Positions 1-6,362 of a stretch of 6,905 nucleotides of DNA are shown piece after piece (position 1 is the stretch's first letter; the number at the start of each line of letters is the position of its first letter). Made by a program: the position numbers and the translations under genes. A model generated the notes under the pieces. That model did not search any database and was not told where the DNA came from. It was given only the letters and a program-made list of their open reading frames with translations. The stretch comes from Clostridiales bacterium (GTDB lineage Bacteria > Bacillota > Clostridia > Peptostreptococcales > Anaerovoracaceae): contig JAAYYX010000013.1 in assembly GCA_012515135.1 (NCBI GenBank), positions 1 to 6,905 on the forward strand. Direction: 5' to 3'.

Positions 1-291
1 CAGAGAGGATATGATGCCAACGAATGCCTTACCGTAAAAGCTCAGCTTTTCCCGGCACTGGCATGGATATCCATAATCATTCAGGTCGCTGCAATGATTT
101 TCCTCGTGTTCGAAGACTGGTTAGTATTTGTAGTTGCACTTATCGCCGTATTTGTGCCTATAGCCATATATGGAGTGCAGAAGAAGAGAGGCAAGATCAG
201 GACTGTGGCAGTACTTGGTGCTGATGAAGTCACATTTGACGAGAAATTCCCCAAGAAAGAATGGGGACGCATAGAAGAAGAACAAAAATAA
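1..291 (+). CDS. Amino acid permease, APC superfamily (AAT-like), C-terminal fragment
   Basis: The gene is cut by the left edge of the window; 96 residues in frame 1 remain, ending at TAA 289-291. The fragment begins with a charged loop (RGYDANECLTVKAQLFP), then two hydrophobic segments at about visible residues 17-36 and 38-58, then a polar cytoplasmic tail rich in K and E. A loop of the form R-G-x-D-x-N-x-L-x-x-K-A-x-x-FP before the last two membrane helices is typical of AAT-type amino acid/H+ symporters such as LysP and AnsP, so I read these as TM11 and TM12. Substrate cannot be told: the TM1 and TM6 binding residues lie outside the window. A terminator follows directly, so this gene ends its transcription unit. 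The 38-residue tail after the last helix is fairly long for the family. Family assignment rests on this short C-terminal piece. Confidence 0.75.
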   Translation, partial: QRGYDANECLTVKAQLFPALAWISIIIQVAAMIFLVFEDWLVFVVALIAVFVPIAIYGVQKKRGKIRTVAVLGADEVTFDEKFPKKEWGRIEEEQK

Positions 292-313
292 AGAAATAGC
301 AAATTTATCACAT

Positions 314-342
314 AAGGAGAGCATGATTATGCTCTCCTTTTT
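314..342 (+). terminator. Rho-independent terminator after the first permease
   Basis: An 11-bp perfect stem (AAGGAGAGCAT 314-324 with ATGCTCTCCTT 329-339) closes a 4-base GATT loop and runs into TTTT. The flanking ACATAA/TTATGT can extend the stem with a small bulge. It lies 22 bases after the stop codon of the partial permease. Confidence 0.88.
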
Positions 343-353
343 ATGTAAATTAT

Positions 354-381
354 TTGAAAATTCGCTGTAATAGTGTATAAT
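354..381 (+). promoter_or_regulatory. Sigma-A-type promoter for the second permease
   Basis: TTGAAA (354-359) is separated by 16 bases from a perfect TATAAT (376-381). It lies directly after the preceding terminator and about 50 bases before the start codon at 430, which gives a 5' leader of roughly 40 bases. The -35 matches TTGACA at 5 of 6 positions. Confidence 0.7.
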
Positions 382-413
382 ATGAATGTATTAGTTTTCA
401 TACATTATTATTT

Positions 414-421
414 AAAGGAGG
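414..421 (+). promoter_or_regulatory. Strong ribosome binding site that sets the permease start at 430
   Basis: AAAGGAGG is followed by 8 bases and then ATG 430-432. This decides the start against the in-frame GTG at 373, which lies inside the -10 region of the promoter and so would not be transcribed from it. Confidence 0.9.
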
Positions 422-429
422 TTGAATAC

Positions 430-2214
430 ATGAGTGATCTTGAACAAAAAAGCACTGCTGCAATGGATACAGACCAGCATGGACTTAAAAAACATGATGT
501 GAAAGTATCCACAGTTGTGTTCATGATCTTTTGTCTCTGTGCCGCAGGTGCATACGGAATAGAAGAAATGATACCTGAATCGGGACCCGGACTTACGCTC
601 ATAATGCTCATCGTTCTGCCCTTCATATGGAGTACGCCCCTTGGGCTGGTTGCTTCGGAACTGGGTTCTGCAAGACCCCAGGAGGGCGGATACTATAAAT
701 GGGTGCAGGAGGCAATGGGTGAATACTGGGGTTTCCAGGCAGGCTGGTGGAGGACCATATCCATTTATATCGATAACACCCTTTATGTTATACTGGCCGG
801 CGGATATATAGCCGGAACATGGGACATAGGTCCTGTGTGGGAAATGGTTATCAAAATCGCAATGATACTTATATTTACTTACATAAACATACGCGGTGTA
901 AGGGATGTGGGTATAGTCAGCACCATCCTTTCCCTGCTGGTAATCGTGGCATTCTCCATGGTGGCCATATGTGGCTTCTTAAACTGGGAACAGAACCCAT
1001 TCGAACCTATAACCGGAGACGGGGCATGGGGAACCATGGGATTCTCGGGAGTGGCATTTGCAGACTGGATATACTACATCGGAATGGGCATAGCCCTGGG
1101 AATGTGGATGTACGCCGGATATGAATCAATGTCAACTATCGCAGGAGAAGTCAAGAACCCGCAGGTAATCCCCAAGGCAACAATGATAACAGTTCCTTTG
1201 ATAATGGCCGTATATATACTGCCTACCATGGGTGGTCTTGCCACGCTGACCATGGAGAAAGTAACAGAGGCTCTTGGTGCAAATGCCCCTTCCGCTATTG
1301 CGGAAATGGCTGAGTACTGGGAAGTGGGCAAGGAAGGTGTGCAGCCCTGGATGTTCTGGGGAACGGAAGTCGGCACAGTCGGTTATGCGGATGTTGTGAC
1401 TACCAACTGGGGACCGGCATTCGGATTATTTTTCATAGTAGTGGCCGTACTGGCTCAGTGCTCCATATACAACACCTATATAGCATCCGGCTCAAGAGGA
1501 TTTTTTGCACTGGCTGATGACTATCTGGCACCGCCCATACTGGTAAAATGCGATAAGAAGCACGGGGTTCCGTATATCGCCGTTTTGACTGTTGCCATAA
1601 CGAATATCATTCTCTGCCAGTTCGCATTCACCACAGTAGTTGTAGTGGATGTGTTCCTGCTGGTATCTGCATATGTAATGATCTTCATATCAGCACTTAT
1701 CCTGAGAAAACGTATACCAAGAGAACAAATGCCATTCAGGATACCAGGAGGTTACGGCTTTCTGCTTCTGATATGCATAATGCCCTGTATAATCGCATTT
1801 ATTGCATTCTTCATCAATGGTACCGACTACTTCATAGGCGGTATGCTGGGTATAGTTTCAGGTCCTGTTCTCTATTACATCTGGAAGAGGATGTATGGCG
1901 GCCTGGCCAAAAAAGATCCGGTGAAATACCCGATCAATCCAAAGACAAAACTGGCTGTGGGAGACCTGAAAAGAATGGCATTCAACTTCATTATCCTGGC
2001 AGGATTCGGTGCACTCGGTGTTCCCTGGCTGGGATGGTTCGAAGGCGGATGGGGTCCGGATTATTATATAGAAACTTATGGTTCGGGATTCTTTGCAGAC
2101 TTTGACGGCATGGTGAATGTAATAAAGATAGCAGCCATAGTATTTGCTATAGTTGCAGTGATTCTGTTCCTGCTGGCAATGGCACTGGAACCCAAAAAAC
2201 AAAAAAGCGCCTGA
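430..2214 (+). CDS. APC superfamily amino acid/polyamine permease, long form (594 aa)
   Basis: Predicted secondary transporter of the cytoplasmic membrane, taking up amino acids or polyamines with a coupling ion. Visible motifs: the unwound TM1 signature GAYGIEEM (40-47); a conserved stretch at 83-106 with PQEGGYYKW and GFQAGW; and the TM6 signature YAGYESMSTIAGEVKNPQ (228-245). The sequences around WRTISIYIDN (107-116) and the TM1-TM2 region resemble the PHS branch that includes plant PUT polyamine carriers, so polyamine or amino acid is likely but the substrate is not proven. I count about 14 hydrophobic segments, including two after the usual twelve (about 517-536 and 562-586). At 594 aa it exceeds the common 430-500 aa, owing to those extra helices and a polar loop at about 273-328. 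It has its own promoter, RBS and downstream hairpin, so it is probably monocistronic. Start chosen at ATG 430 from the RBS. Confidence 0.88.
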   Translation: MSDLEQKSTAAMDTDQHGLKKHDVKVSTVVFMIFCLCAAGAYGIEEMIPESGPGLTLIMLIVLPFIWSTPLGLVASELGSARPQEGGYYKWVQEAMGEYWGFQAGWWRTISIYIDNTLYVILAGGYIAGTWDIGPVWEMVIKIAMILIFTYINIRGVRDVGIVSTILSLLVIVAFSMVAICGFLNWEQNPFEPITGDGAWGTMGFSGVAFADWIYYIGMGIALGMWMYAGYESMSTIAGEVKNPQVIPKATMITVPLIMAVYILPTMGGLATLTMEKVTEALGANAPSAIAEMAEYWEVGKEGVQPWMFWGTEVGTVGYADVVTTNWGPAFGLFFIVVAVLAQCSIYNTYIASGSRGFFALADDYLAPPILVKCDKKHGVPYIAVLTVAITNIILCQFAFTTVVVVDVFLLVSAYVMIFISALILRKRIPREQMPFRIPGGYGFLLLICIMPCIIAFIAFFINGTDYFIGGMLGIVSGPVLYYIWKRMYGGLAKKDPVKYPINPKTKLAVGDLKRMAFNFIILAGFGALGVPWLGWFEGGWGPDYYIETYGSGFFADFDGMVNVIKIAAIVFAIVAVILFLLAMALEPKKQKSA

Positions 2215-2240
2215 TAAAAACTGAAAATCAATAAAGCAAC

Positions 2241-2269
2241 AAAAGCTGCTCCATAGCGGAGCAGCTTTT
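2241..2269 (+). terminator. Hairpin terminator after the second permease
   Basis: A perfect 12-bp stem (AAAAGCTGCTCC 2241-2252 with GGAGCAGCTTTT 2258-2269) closes a 5-base loop ATAGC; C2240-G2270 adds one more pair. The stop codon is 26 bases upstream. The only U-tract is the four Ts of the 3' arm, followed by GCTGG, so termination may be incomplete and some readthrough into the MFS gene is possible. AAAGCAACAAA occurs just before it (2233-2243) and again at 2311-2321. Confidence 0.75.
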
Positions 2270-2328
2270 GCTGGTCATAATGGCGGTTTTTCCCCGGCTC
2301 CGACCCCTTCAAAGCAACAAAGAGCGAC

Positions 2329-2357
2329 TTGAAAAAAACCTTGGCAGGGTGCATAAT
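2329..2357 (+). promoter_or_regulatory. Putative promoter for the MFS gene
   Basis: TTGAAA (2329-2334), exactly 17 bases, then CATAAT (2352-2357); each hexamer matches consensus at 5 of 6 positions. The predicted start of transcription falls at about 2364-2365, which is the ATG of the MFS gene. Seen by eye only. Confidence 0.45.
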
Positions 2358-2364
2358 TGGACTT

Positions 2365-3774
2365 ATGAAGGCAGAAAAAAGAGCAGAAAAAACAAAAAAG
2401 CATACAGAGGAACAAAAATCAACTTTAAGAGTTTCTTTGACAACGGCATTCATAACGACCTTTATGGGAAGCGCACTAAATCTGGCTATACCTGATATGG
2501 GAGAGTATTTTGATGTAAGTGCCGCATTTCTGGGATGGATCGTTACCGCATATATGCTGGCTGTGGCCACCATGAGCGTCCCATTTGGGAAAATAGCGGA
2601 TACCACAGGAAGAAGAAGAGTAATGATACTTGGCATACTCTTCTTTACTTTGTTCAATATAATATCTGTTTTTGCACCAAACATGGCAACTGTAATAGTA
2701 TTGAGGACCGCCCAGGGTGTGGCGGGAGCCATGATATTTGCCACCAATACAGCCATACTTATCAGTGCTTTCCCGGGAAAAGAAAGAGGAAAAGTCCTGG
2801 GGAAGATGACTGCAGCCACCTATATAGGCCTTTCGGCAGGACCTTTTATGGGCGGATTTTTGAATCATTATCTGGGATGGCAGTCCATTTTTGCCACTGC
2901 CGCCTTAGTGGGCATATTCGCATTTGTTACAGCTGTGAGAAAGCTTCCCGGGGGAGAAAAACTCATTACTGAAGGCAGACATGATTATGCCGGGAGTATA
3001 CTTTATGTGGCCATGATAATACTTACGATGTACGGCCTTTCTAATATTACTTCCGGAAGATATGCATGGATATGGGTCTTGGCGGGAATGGTGGCGGGCA
3101 TATTTTTCGTTTTGGTGGAACTCCGGGCAGCAAACCCGGTCATACAGGTAAGGATATTCATAAGTAACATGGTTTATACCCTTTCAAATATAGCGGCACT
3201 TTTGAATTACGGAGCCACCTTTGCTATCGGATATCTCATGTCCATATATCTTCAGGTGGTAATGGGATATGATTCCCAGACCGCCGGACTCATACTGGTA
3301 ACACAGCCTCTTATACAGGCTTTCTTCTCACCGATGGCAGGCAGATGGTCTGACAGAACAGAACCCTACAAACTGGCCAGTGCGGGAATGGGGATATGTG
3401 CTCTTTGTCTGTTTTTTTTCTCTTCGGTTTCTTTGGAAACCCCGCTGTGGGCCATAATCTCAGCACTTTGCGTTACAGGATTTGGATTTGCTTTGTTTTC
3501 TTCCCCCAATACCAATGCAGTAATGGCATGCATCAAACCAAAGGATTACAGTGTGGCATCTTCCATACTGGCCACCATGAGATCCCTGGGCCATACGTCC
3601 AGCATGTCCCTTGTGACAGTGATAGTAGGAGCATATATGGGTACTGCTTCCCTGGCCTCCGCCAGACCGGAACTTCTGATAAAGACCATGCATACGGCAT
3701 TCATTGTATTTACGGGACTTTGCATAGTAGGTATCCTTATGTCATTAAAAAGGAAAACGGCTTCTGAAAAATAA
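2365..3774 (+). CDS. MFS drug exporter, DHA2 (EmrB/QacA-like) family
   Basis: Predicted proton-driven efflux pump of the cytoplasmic membrane, 469 aa from ATG 2365. Motif A is GKIADTTGRRR (75-85), between TM2 and TM3; the motif B arginine lies in VLRTAQG (R114). The antiporter motif C is GLSAGPFMGG (155-164), typical of drug:H+ antiporters rather than uptake carriers. The second half carries a motif A echo, GRWSDR (326-331), and the family stretch from PNTNAVM (381-387) to ASSILATMRSLG (398-409). Length and hydrophobic pattern fit 14 helices. The N-terminus is a charged tail of about 20 residues. The start is uncertain: an in-frame TTG at 2329 would add 12 residues but has no RBS and coincides with a putative -35 box, and ATG 2365 has only AGGG 15 bases away. 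Substrate cannot be predicted. It ends 10 bases short of the convergent PHP gene. Confidence 0.9.
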   Translation: MKAEKRAEKTKKHTEEQKSTLRVSLTTAFITTFMGSALNLAIPDMGEYFDVSAAFLGWIVTAYMLAVATMSVPFGKIADTTGRRRVMILGILFFTLFNIISVFAPNMATVIVLRTAQGVAGAMIFATNTAILISAFPGKERGKVLGKMTAATYIGLSAGPFMGGFLNHYLGWQSIFATAALVGIFAFVTAVRKLPGGEKLITEGRHDYAGSILYVAMIILTMYGLSNITSGRYAWIWVLAGMVAGIFFVLVELRAANPVIQVRIFISNMVYTLSNIAALLNYGATFAIGYLMSIYLQVVMGYDSQTAGLILVTQPLIQAFFSPMAGRWSDRTEPYKLASAGMGICALCLFFFSSVSLETPLWAIISALCVTGFGFALFSSPNTNAVMACIKPKDYSVASSILATMRSLGHTSSMSLVTVIVGAYMGTASLASARPELLIKTMHTAFIVFTGLCIVGILMSLKRKTASEK

Positions 3775-3799
3775 AAAAAGCCGGCTAAATAGCCAGCTT
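3774..3799. terminator. Shared convergent terminator between the MFS and PHP genes
   Basis: AAGCCGGCT (3778-3786) pairs with AGCCAGCTT (3791-3799), with one C-A mismatch and an AAAT loop. On the minus strand the stem is followed by a run of seven Us (complement of 3773-3779), a good terminator for the PHP gene. On the plus strand only TTT follows, so it is weaker for the MFS gene. The TAG stop codon of the PHP gene (3785-3787) lies inside the hairpin. Confidence 0.75.
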
Positions 3800-4570
3800 T
3801 CTGATCTTATATTTTCGGTATGGGGAGAACAGGTAACCCAGGCCCCGGTTGTAGAATTTGAATCCCCATATGGCATATCTCATATTTTTATGTGTGCTTT
3901 TTTTTGTTTTCTTTCTTTCGGTGCCACCGCAGGTAACATATGCACCTTCTTTTAGGGCCCGTATCAGATCGTTGTTGGATCTTATATCTGCATTGATCTG
4001 TGTATAAGCCATCCCCACATATTTATCCTCGTGGGCATCGCTTCCGCCGAAACCGGGCTTCTGATACATATTAGCCATCATCCTTGCCATTTCGTTTGAT
4101 CTGGCAGATTCGCAGGTATTAAAAGTTTCTATAAAGTCAAACTTCTTTGCGATATTGGGGTCATACTTGAGTTTCTTAAAAAACATGGCACTGGAACTCT
4201 TGACTCCGAAAGGATGTGCCGGGCCCAGCATTCCGCCGTAATGACGGACTATTTTCATCAGTCTTCGCAAAGTCATACCGCGCAAAGTAAGAACATGCAG
4301 ATAGACATCATCAGGCATTACTACCAGAATATGTCCCGCATCTTTTGTATCATATTCAACACCTTTAAGTACGACAAAATCGGAATACTTTGGATCTTTT
4401 TTGATATCTTTCTTTATCTCTTCCCAGAAAGAACAACCTCTGTAGGTATCATGATCTGTTATCATCATACCGTCAAAACCCTGGTCGGCCAAAAGTTTTA
4501 TATATTTTTTCAGCGCTACTTTTGAGTCTATCGAGCCTTCCCTTGTATGGCAGTGCAAATCAAATTTCAA
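3785..4570 (-). CDS. PHP-domain metal-dependent phosphoesterase
   Basis: Predicted cytoplasmic hydrolase of 261 aa with a multinuclear metal site. Ligands of the PHP fold appear in order: HxH in DLHCHT (H6, H8), ITDHD (D39, H40), E72 in KGVEYD, H80 in AGHILVV, H119 in GPAHPFG, and D178/H180 in GGSDAHE. It therefore looks catalytically intact. Such small stand-alone PHP proteins include YciV-type nucleotide phosphatases/5'-3' exonucleases and histidinol phosphatases; the sequence does not decide the substrate. Residues 218-261 form a strongly basic tail rich in K, R and aromatics after the fold. The start is TTG 4570-4568, chosen because GGAGG lies 10 bases upstream and the catalytic HxH follows at once. 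Reading on to an ATG at 4717 would add 49 residues unlike the family and cross the RBS. The gene diverges from the trpB T-box unit. Confidence 0.85.
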   Translation of the reverse strand: MKFDLHCHTREGSIDSKVALKKYIKLLADQGFDGMMITDHDTYRGCSFWEEIKKDIKKDPKYSDFVVLKGVEYDTKDAGHILVVMPDDVYLHVLTLRGMTLRRLMKIVRHYGGMLGPAHPFGVKSSSAMFFKKLKYDPNIAKKFDFIETFNTCESARSNEMARMMANMYQKPGFGGSDAHEDKYVGMAYTQINADIRSNNDLIRALKEGAYVTCGGTERKKTKKSTHKNMRYAIWGFKFYNRGLGYLFSPYRKYKIRKLAI

Positions 4571-4580
4571 GTATAAGGAT

Positions 4581-4585
4581 CCTCC
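4581..4585 (-). promoter_or_regulatory. Ribosome binding site supporting the TTG start of the PHP gene
   Basis: On the minus strand AAAGGAGG occurs with GGAGG at 4585-4581, 10 bases before TTG 4570-4568. No ATG or GTG is available in frame near it. Confidence 0.75.
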
Positions 4586-4603
4586 TTTTGATTTCTGTTT
4601 AAT

Positions 4604-4632
4604 ACTATATACCCGGTGAAACCATTTTACAA
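4604..4632 (-). promoter_or_regulatory. Possible promoter for the PHP gene
   Basis: Read on the minus strand, TTGTAA (4632-4627), 17 bases, then TATAGT (4609-4604). The -10 matches at 5 of 6 positions, the -35 at 4 of 6. It would start transcription near 4597, giving a leader of about 27 bases that contains the RBS. Confidence 0.42.
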
Positions 4633-4703
4633 CAGGAAATATCAGTAAAAAGCAAGTATTATGGAGATACATATGTTTTATACAAAAAACGCAGAAAAAG
4701 TTG

Positions 4704-4732
4704 TTGACATAAAACAAAGGCGATGCTATTAT
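4704..4732 (+). promoter_or_regulatory. Strong extended -10 promoter for the Trp T-box/trpB unit
   Basis: A perfect TTGACA (4704-4709), a 17-base spacer, then TATTAT (4727-4732) preceded by TGC, which makes an extended -10. Transcription should start near 4739-4740, some 20 bases before T-box stem I. This is the closest match to a consensus promoter in the window. Confidence 0.85.
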
Positions 4733-4739
4733 GACAATA

Positions 4740-5021
4740 AATCAATATTAAACCTATGACGAGGGAGTAAAGCTGAAAAACGATTTCAAAGCGATTCCGG
4801 GCAGGTGCGAGCCGGGAAAATGACAGTCTCAGCAGAATGGGCCTCTGAGGGCGAAGCGAAAAGCATAAAAAAATGCTGATTAGCGGAGACGCGAAGCCGG
4901 TGTTACGGGCTTGGGGTGTGACGGCACTCTGCAGAGAGGGCAGATGAATATCTGTCAAACAAGGTGGTACCGCAGGTATATTATGACCTGTCCTTGTACG
5001 ATAGTACAGGATGGGTTTTTT
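4740..5021 (+). promoter_or_regulatory. T-box riboswitch leader, tryptophan (TGG) specifier
   Basis: An untranslated leader that binds uncharged tRNA to control readthrough into trpB. Stem I: base helix GAGG 4761-4764 with CCTC 4842-4845; AGTA motif of the specifier loop at 4766-4769; GCTG 4772-4775 with CAGC 4830-4833; distal loop with conserved GGTGCGA at 4804-4810, closed by CCGG/CCGG. The opposite side of the specifier loop reads GAA-TGG-G, putting the specifier TGG (Trp) at 4838-4840, which agrees with the gene downstream. Further hairpins: AGCAT/ATGCT 4862-4877, AAGCC/GGCTT 4894-4912, and CAGAT/ATCTG 4941-4954 (stem III position). The T-box proper is AAGGTGGTACCGC 4961-4973. Antiterminator: ACAAGG 4959-4964 with CCTTGT 4992-4997 and CAGGT 4973-4977 with ACCTG 4986-4990, leaving the tRNA-binding TGGT (4965-4968) in the bulge. 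Its last base can meet a G discriminator only by G-U pairing. This leader accounts for most of the gene-free stretch 4571-5117. Confidence 0.95.
4987..5021 (+). terminator. Regulated intrinsic terminator of the Trp T-box
   Basis: The arms 4987-4999 and 5004-5015 form a stem of about 12 bp with one bulged T and some G-U pairs, loop GATA (5000-5003), then TTTTTT (5016-5021). Its 5' arm shares 4986-4997 with the antiterminator, so the two folds exclude each other, as expected for T-box attenuation. Confidence 0.9.
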
Positions 5022-5117
5022 GTTTGAGACAGTAAGCCTATGTACAGAAAACGATAATTGCAGAGAAGGACCCTTCTATAACTGAAGTGTAAAGAATGCA
5101 GAAAAACGGAGGAAAAA
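5022..5117 (+). other. Post-terminator leader of trpB
   Basis: 96 bases lie between the T-box terminator and the trpB start. The stretch holds the RBS GGAGG (5108-5112, 5 bases before the ATG) and a small hairpin AGAAG/CTTCT (5064-5077). No convincing second promoter or coding sequence is seen in it. Confidence 0.5.
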
Positions 5118-6350
5118 ATGGAAAACACAAAAGCAAAAAACATTGATTTCAGAACATACCTGAAAAGTTATCCCGACAAAAACGGCTATTTCGGTCAATA
5201 TGGGGGAGCACATCTACCGCCTGAACTGATAAGACCCTTTGAAGAGGTCACTGAGGCATACAAGACCATATGCCATTCGGCACAGTTCATAAGTGAGCTG
5301 CGAAGGATAAGGAAACAGTTCCAGGGAAGACCGACTCCTGTTTATCACTGTAACAGGCTTTCCAAAGAGCTGGGCACCACACAGATATATCTGAAAAGAG
5401 AAGATCTTAATCATACGGGAGCTCACAAACTAAACCATTGCATGGGGGAAGGACTCCTGGCCAAATATATGGGAAAGAAAAAACTCATCGCCGAAACCGG
5501 CGCGGGACAGCATGGAGTTGCTTTGGCTACGGCTGCGGCTTATTTCGGCCTGGAATGTGAAATACACATGGGAGAAGTGGACATAGTAAAACAGGCTCCC
5601 AATGTGGCCAGAATGAAAGTTCTGGGAGCTGAAGTCGTACCCGTGAGCCATGGGCTCAAAACGCTGAAGGAAGCGGTGGATTCTGCTTTTGAAGCATATC
5701 TGAAAGACTATAAAGATGCTATTTACTGTATAGGCTCAGTTGTAGGGCCCCATCCTTTCCCCATGATGGTAAGGGATTTCCAGATGGTGGTGGGGAATGA
5801 AGCCAGAGAGCAGTTCGTGGAAATGACAGGATATCTGCCTGACGCAGTAGTTGCCGCCGTGGGTGGCGGAAGCAATGCCATGGGCATGTTTCCGGCTTTT
5901 CTTAATGACCCCGTTGATATTTACGGCGTGGAGCCTTTGGGGAAAGGCGCAAAAATGGGAGATCATGCCGCTTCCCTTACTTACGGGACAAAAGGGGTCA
6001 TGCACGGATTTGAAAGTATAATGCTGAAAGACGAAAAAGGAGAACCGGCACCGGTATACTCTGTTGCCAGTGGTCTTGATTACCCTTCCACCGGACCGGA
6101 ACACGCATTTCTCAGAGAAACCGGCAGAGTCAACTATGATGTGATCGATGATGAAGAAGCAATAGATGCTTTTTTCAAGCTATCAAAAACGGAAGGTATA
6201 ATACCTGCCCTTGAAAGCTCCCATGCGCTTGCCTATGCCATGAAACTTGCCCAAAAGGAAGATAATCCGGGATTCGTGCTTGTCAATCTTTCGGGAAGAG
6301 GAGACAAGGACATGGACTATGTTCTGGAGCATTACGGCGACAGGCTTTAA
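5118..6350 (+). CDS. trpB: Tryptophan synthase beta chain, stand-alone
   Basis: PLP enzyme joining indole and L-serine to give L-tryptophan in the cytoplasm; 410 aa, near the usual 390-410. Visible landmarks: KNGYFGQYGG (21-30) at the N-terminus, GRPTPVY (70-76), KREDLNHTGAHKLNH (93-107) with the Schiff-base lysine K104, AETGAGQHGVA (125-135) with the general acid/base E126, GGGSNA (249-254) binding the PLP phosphate, TEGIIPALESSHA (358-370) and SGRGDKD (392-398). All catalytic elements are present. The segment GEVDIVKQAPNVARM (152-166) differs from the common GAxDxxRQxxNVxRM form of operon-encoded TrpB, and LNHCMGE replaces the usual INNALGQ. Start ATG 5118 follows GGAGG by 5 bases. It is controlled by the Trp T-box upstream. 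No trpA or other trp gene adjoins; cls follows after a terminator, so indole may come from elsewhere (salvage) or from a distant TrpA. Confidence 0.95.
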   Translation: MENTKAKNIDFRTYLKSYPDKNGYFGQYGGAHLPPELIRPFEEVTEAYKTICHSAQFISELRRIRKQFQGRPTPVYHCNRLSKELGTTQIYLKREDLNHTGAHKLNHCMGEGLLAKYMGKKKLIAETGAGQHGVALATAAAYFGLECEIHMGEVDIVKQAPNVARMKVLGAEVVPVSHGLKTLKEAVDSAFEAYLKDYKDAIYCIGSVVGPHPFPMMVRDFQMVVGNEAREQFVEMTGYLPDAVVAAVGGGSNAMGMFPAFLNDPVDIYGVEPLGKGAKMGDHAASLTYGTKGVMHGFESIMLKDEKGEPAPVYSVASGLDYPSTGPEHAFLRETGRVNYDVIDDEEAIDAFFKLSKTEGIIPALESSHALAYAMKLAQKEDNPGFVLVNLSGRGDKDMDYVLEHYGDRL

Positions 6351-6362
6351 GGATTTTTACTG

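Noticed and set aside
373..429. GTG at 373 as the start of the second permease.
   Set aside because: It overlaps the -10 box TATAAT (376-381) and has no RBS, whereas ATG 430 has AAAGGAGG 8 bases upstream.
2233..2321. AAAGCAACAAA direct repeat around the hairpin, as a possible insertion footprint.
   Set aside because: Eleven A-rich bases can recur by chance; there are no inverted ends and no transposase.
2076..2819. A 247-codon open frame on the minus strand.
   Set aside because: It lies antisense to the permease end and the MFS start, both well supported by motifs, runs through the terminator hairpin, and shows no recognisable domain.
4214..4525. A 103-codon plus-strand frame inside the PHP gene.
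   Set aside because: It is a shadow of the conserved PHP coding frame, which carries all the metal-ligand motifs.
4571..4717. N-terminal extension of the PHP protein to ATG 4717.
   Set aside because: It would translate through the RBS and promoter region, and PHP proteins normally begin just before the HxH motif.
4837..4842. Other readings of the specifier: ATG (Met) or GGC (Gly).
   Set aside because: The usual spacing after GAA and the identity of the downstream gene both favour TGG (Trp).
4659..4958. A 99-codon minus-strand frame opposite the T-box.
   Set aside because: The region is fully explained as a T-box leader, and the frame has no RBS or family resemblance.
5040..5057. A short upstream ORF (ATG to TAA, five codons) in the trpB leader.
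   Set aside because: No RBS precedes it, it contains no Trp codon, and control is already explained by the T-box.
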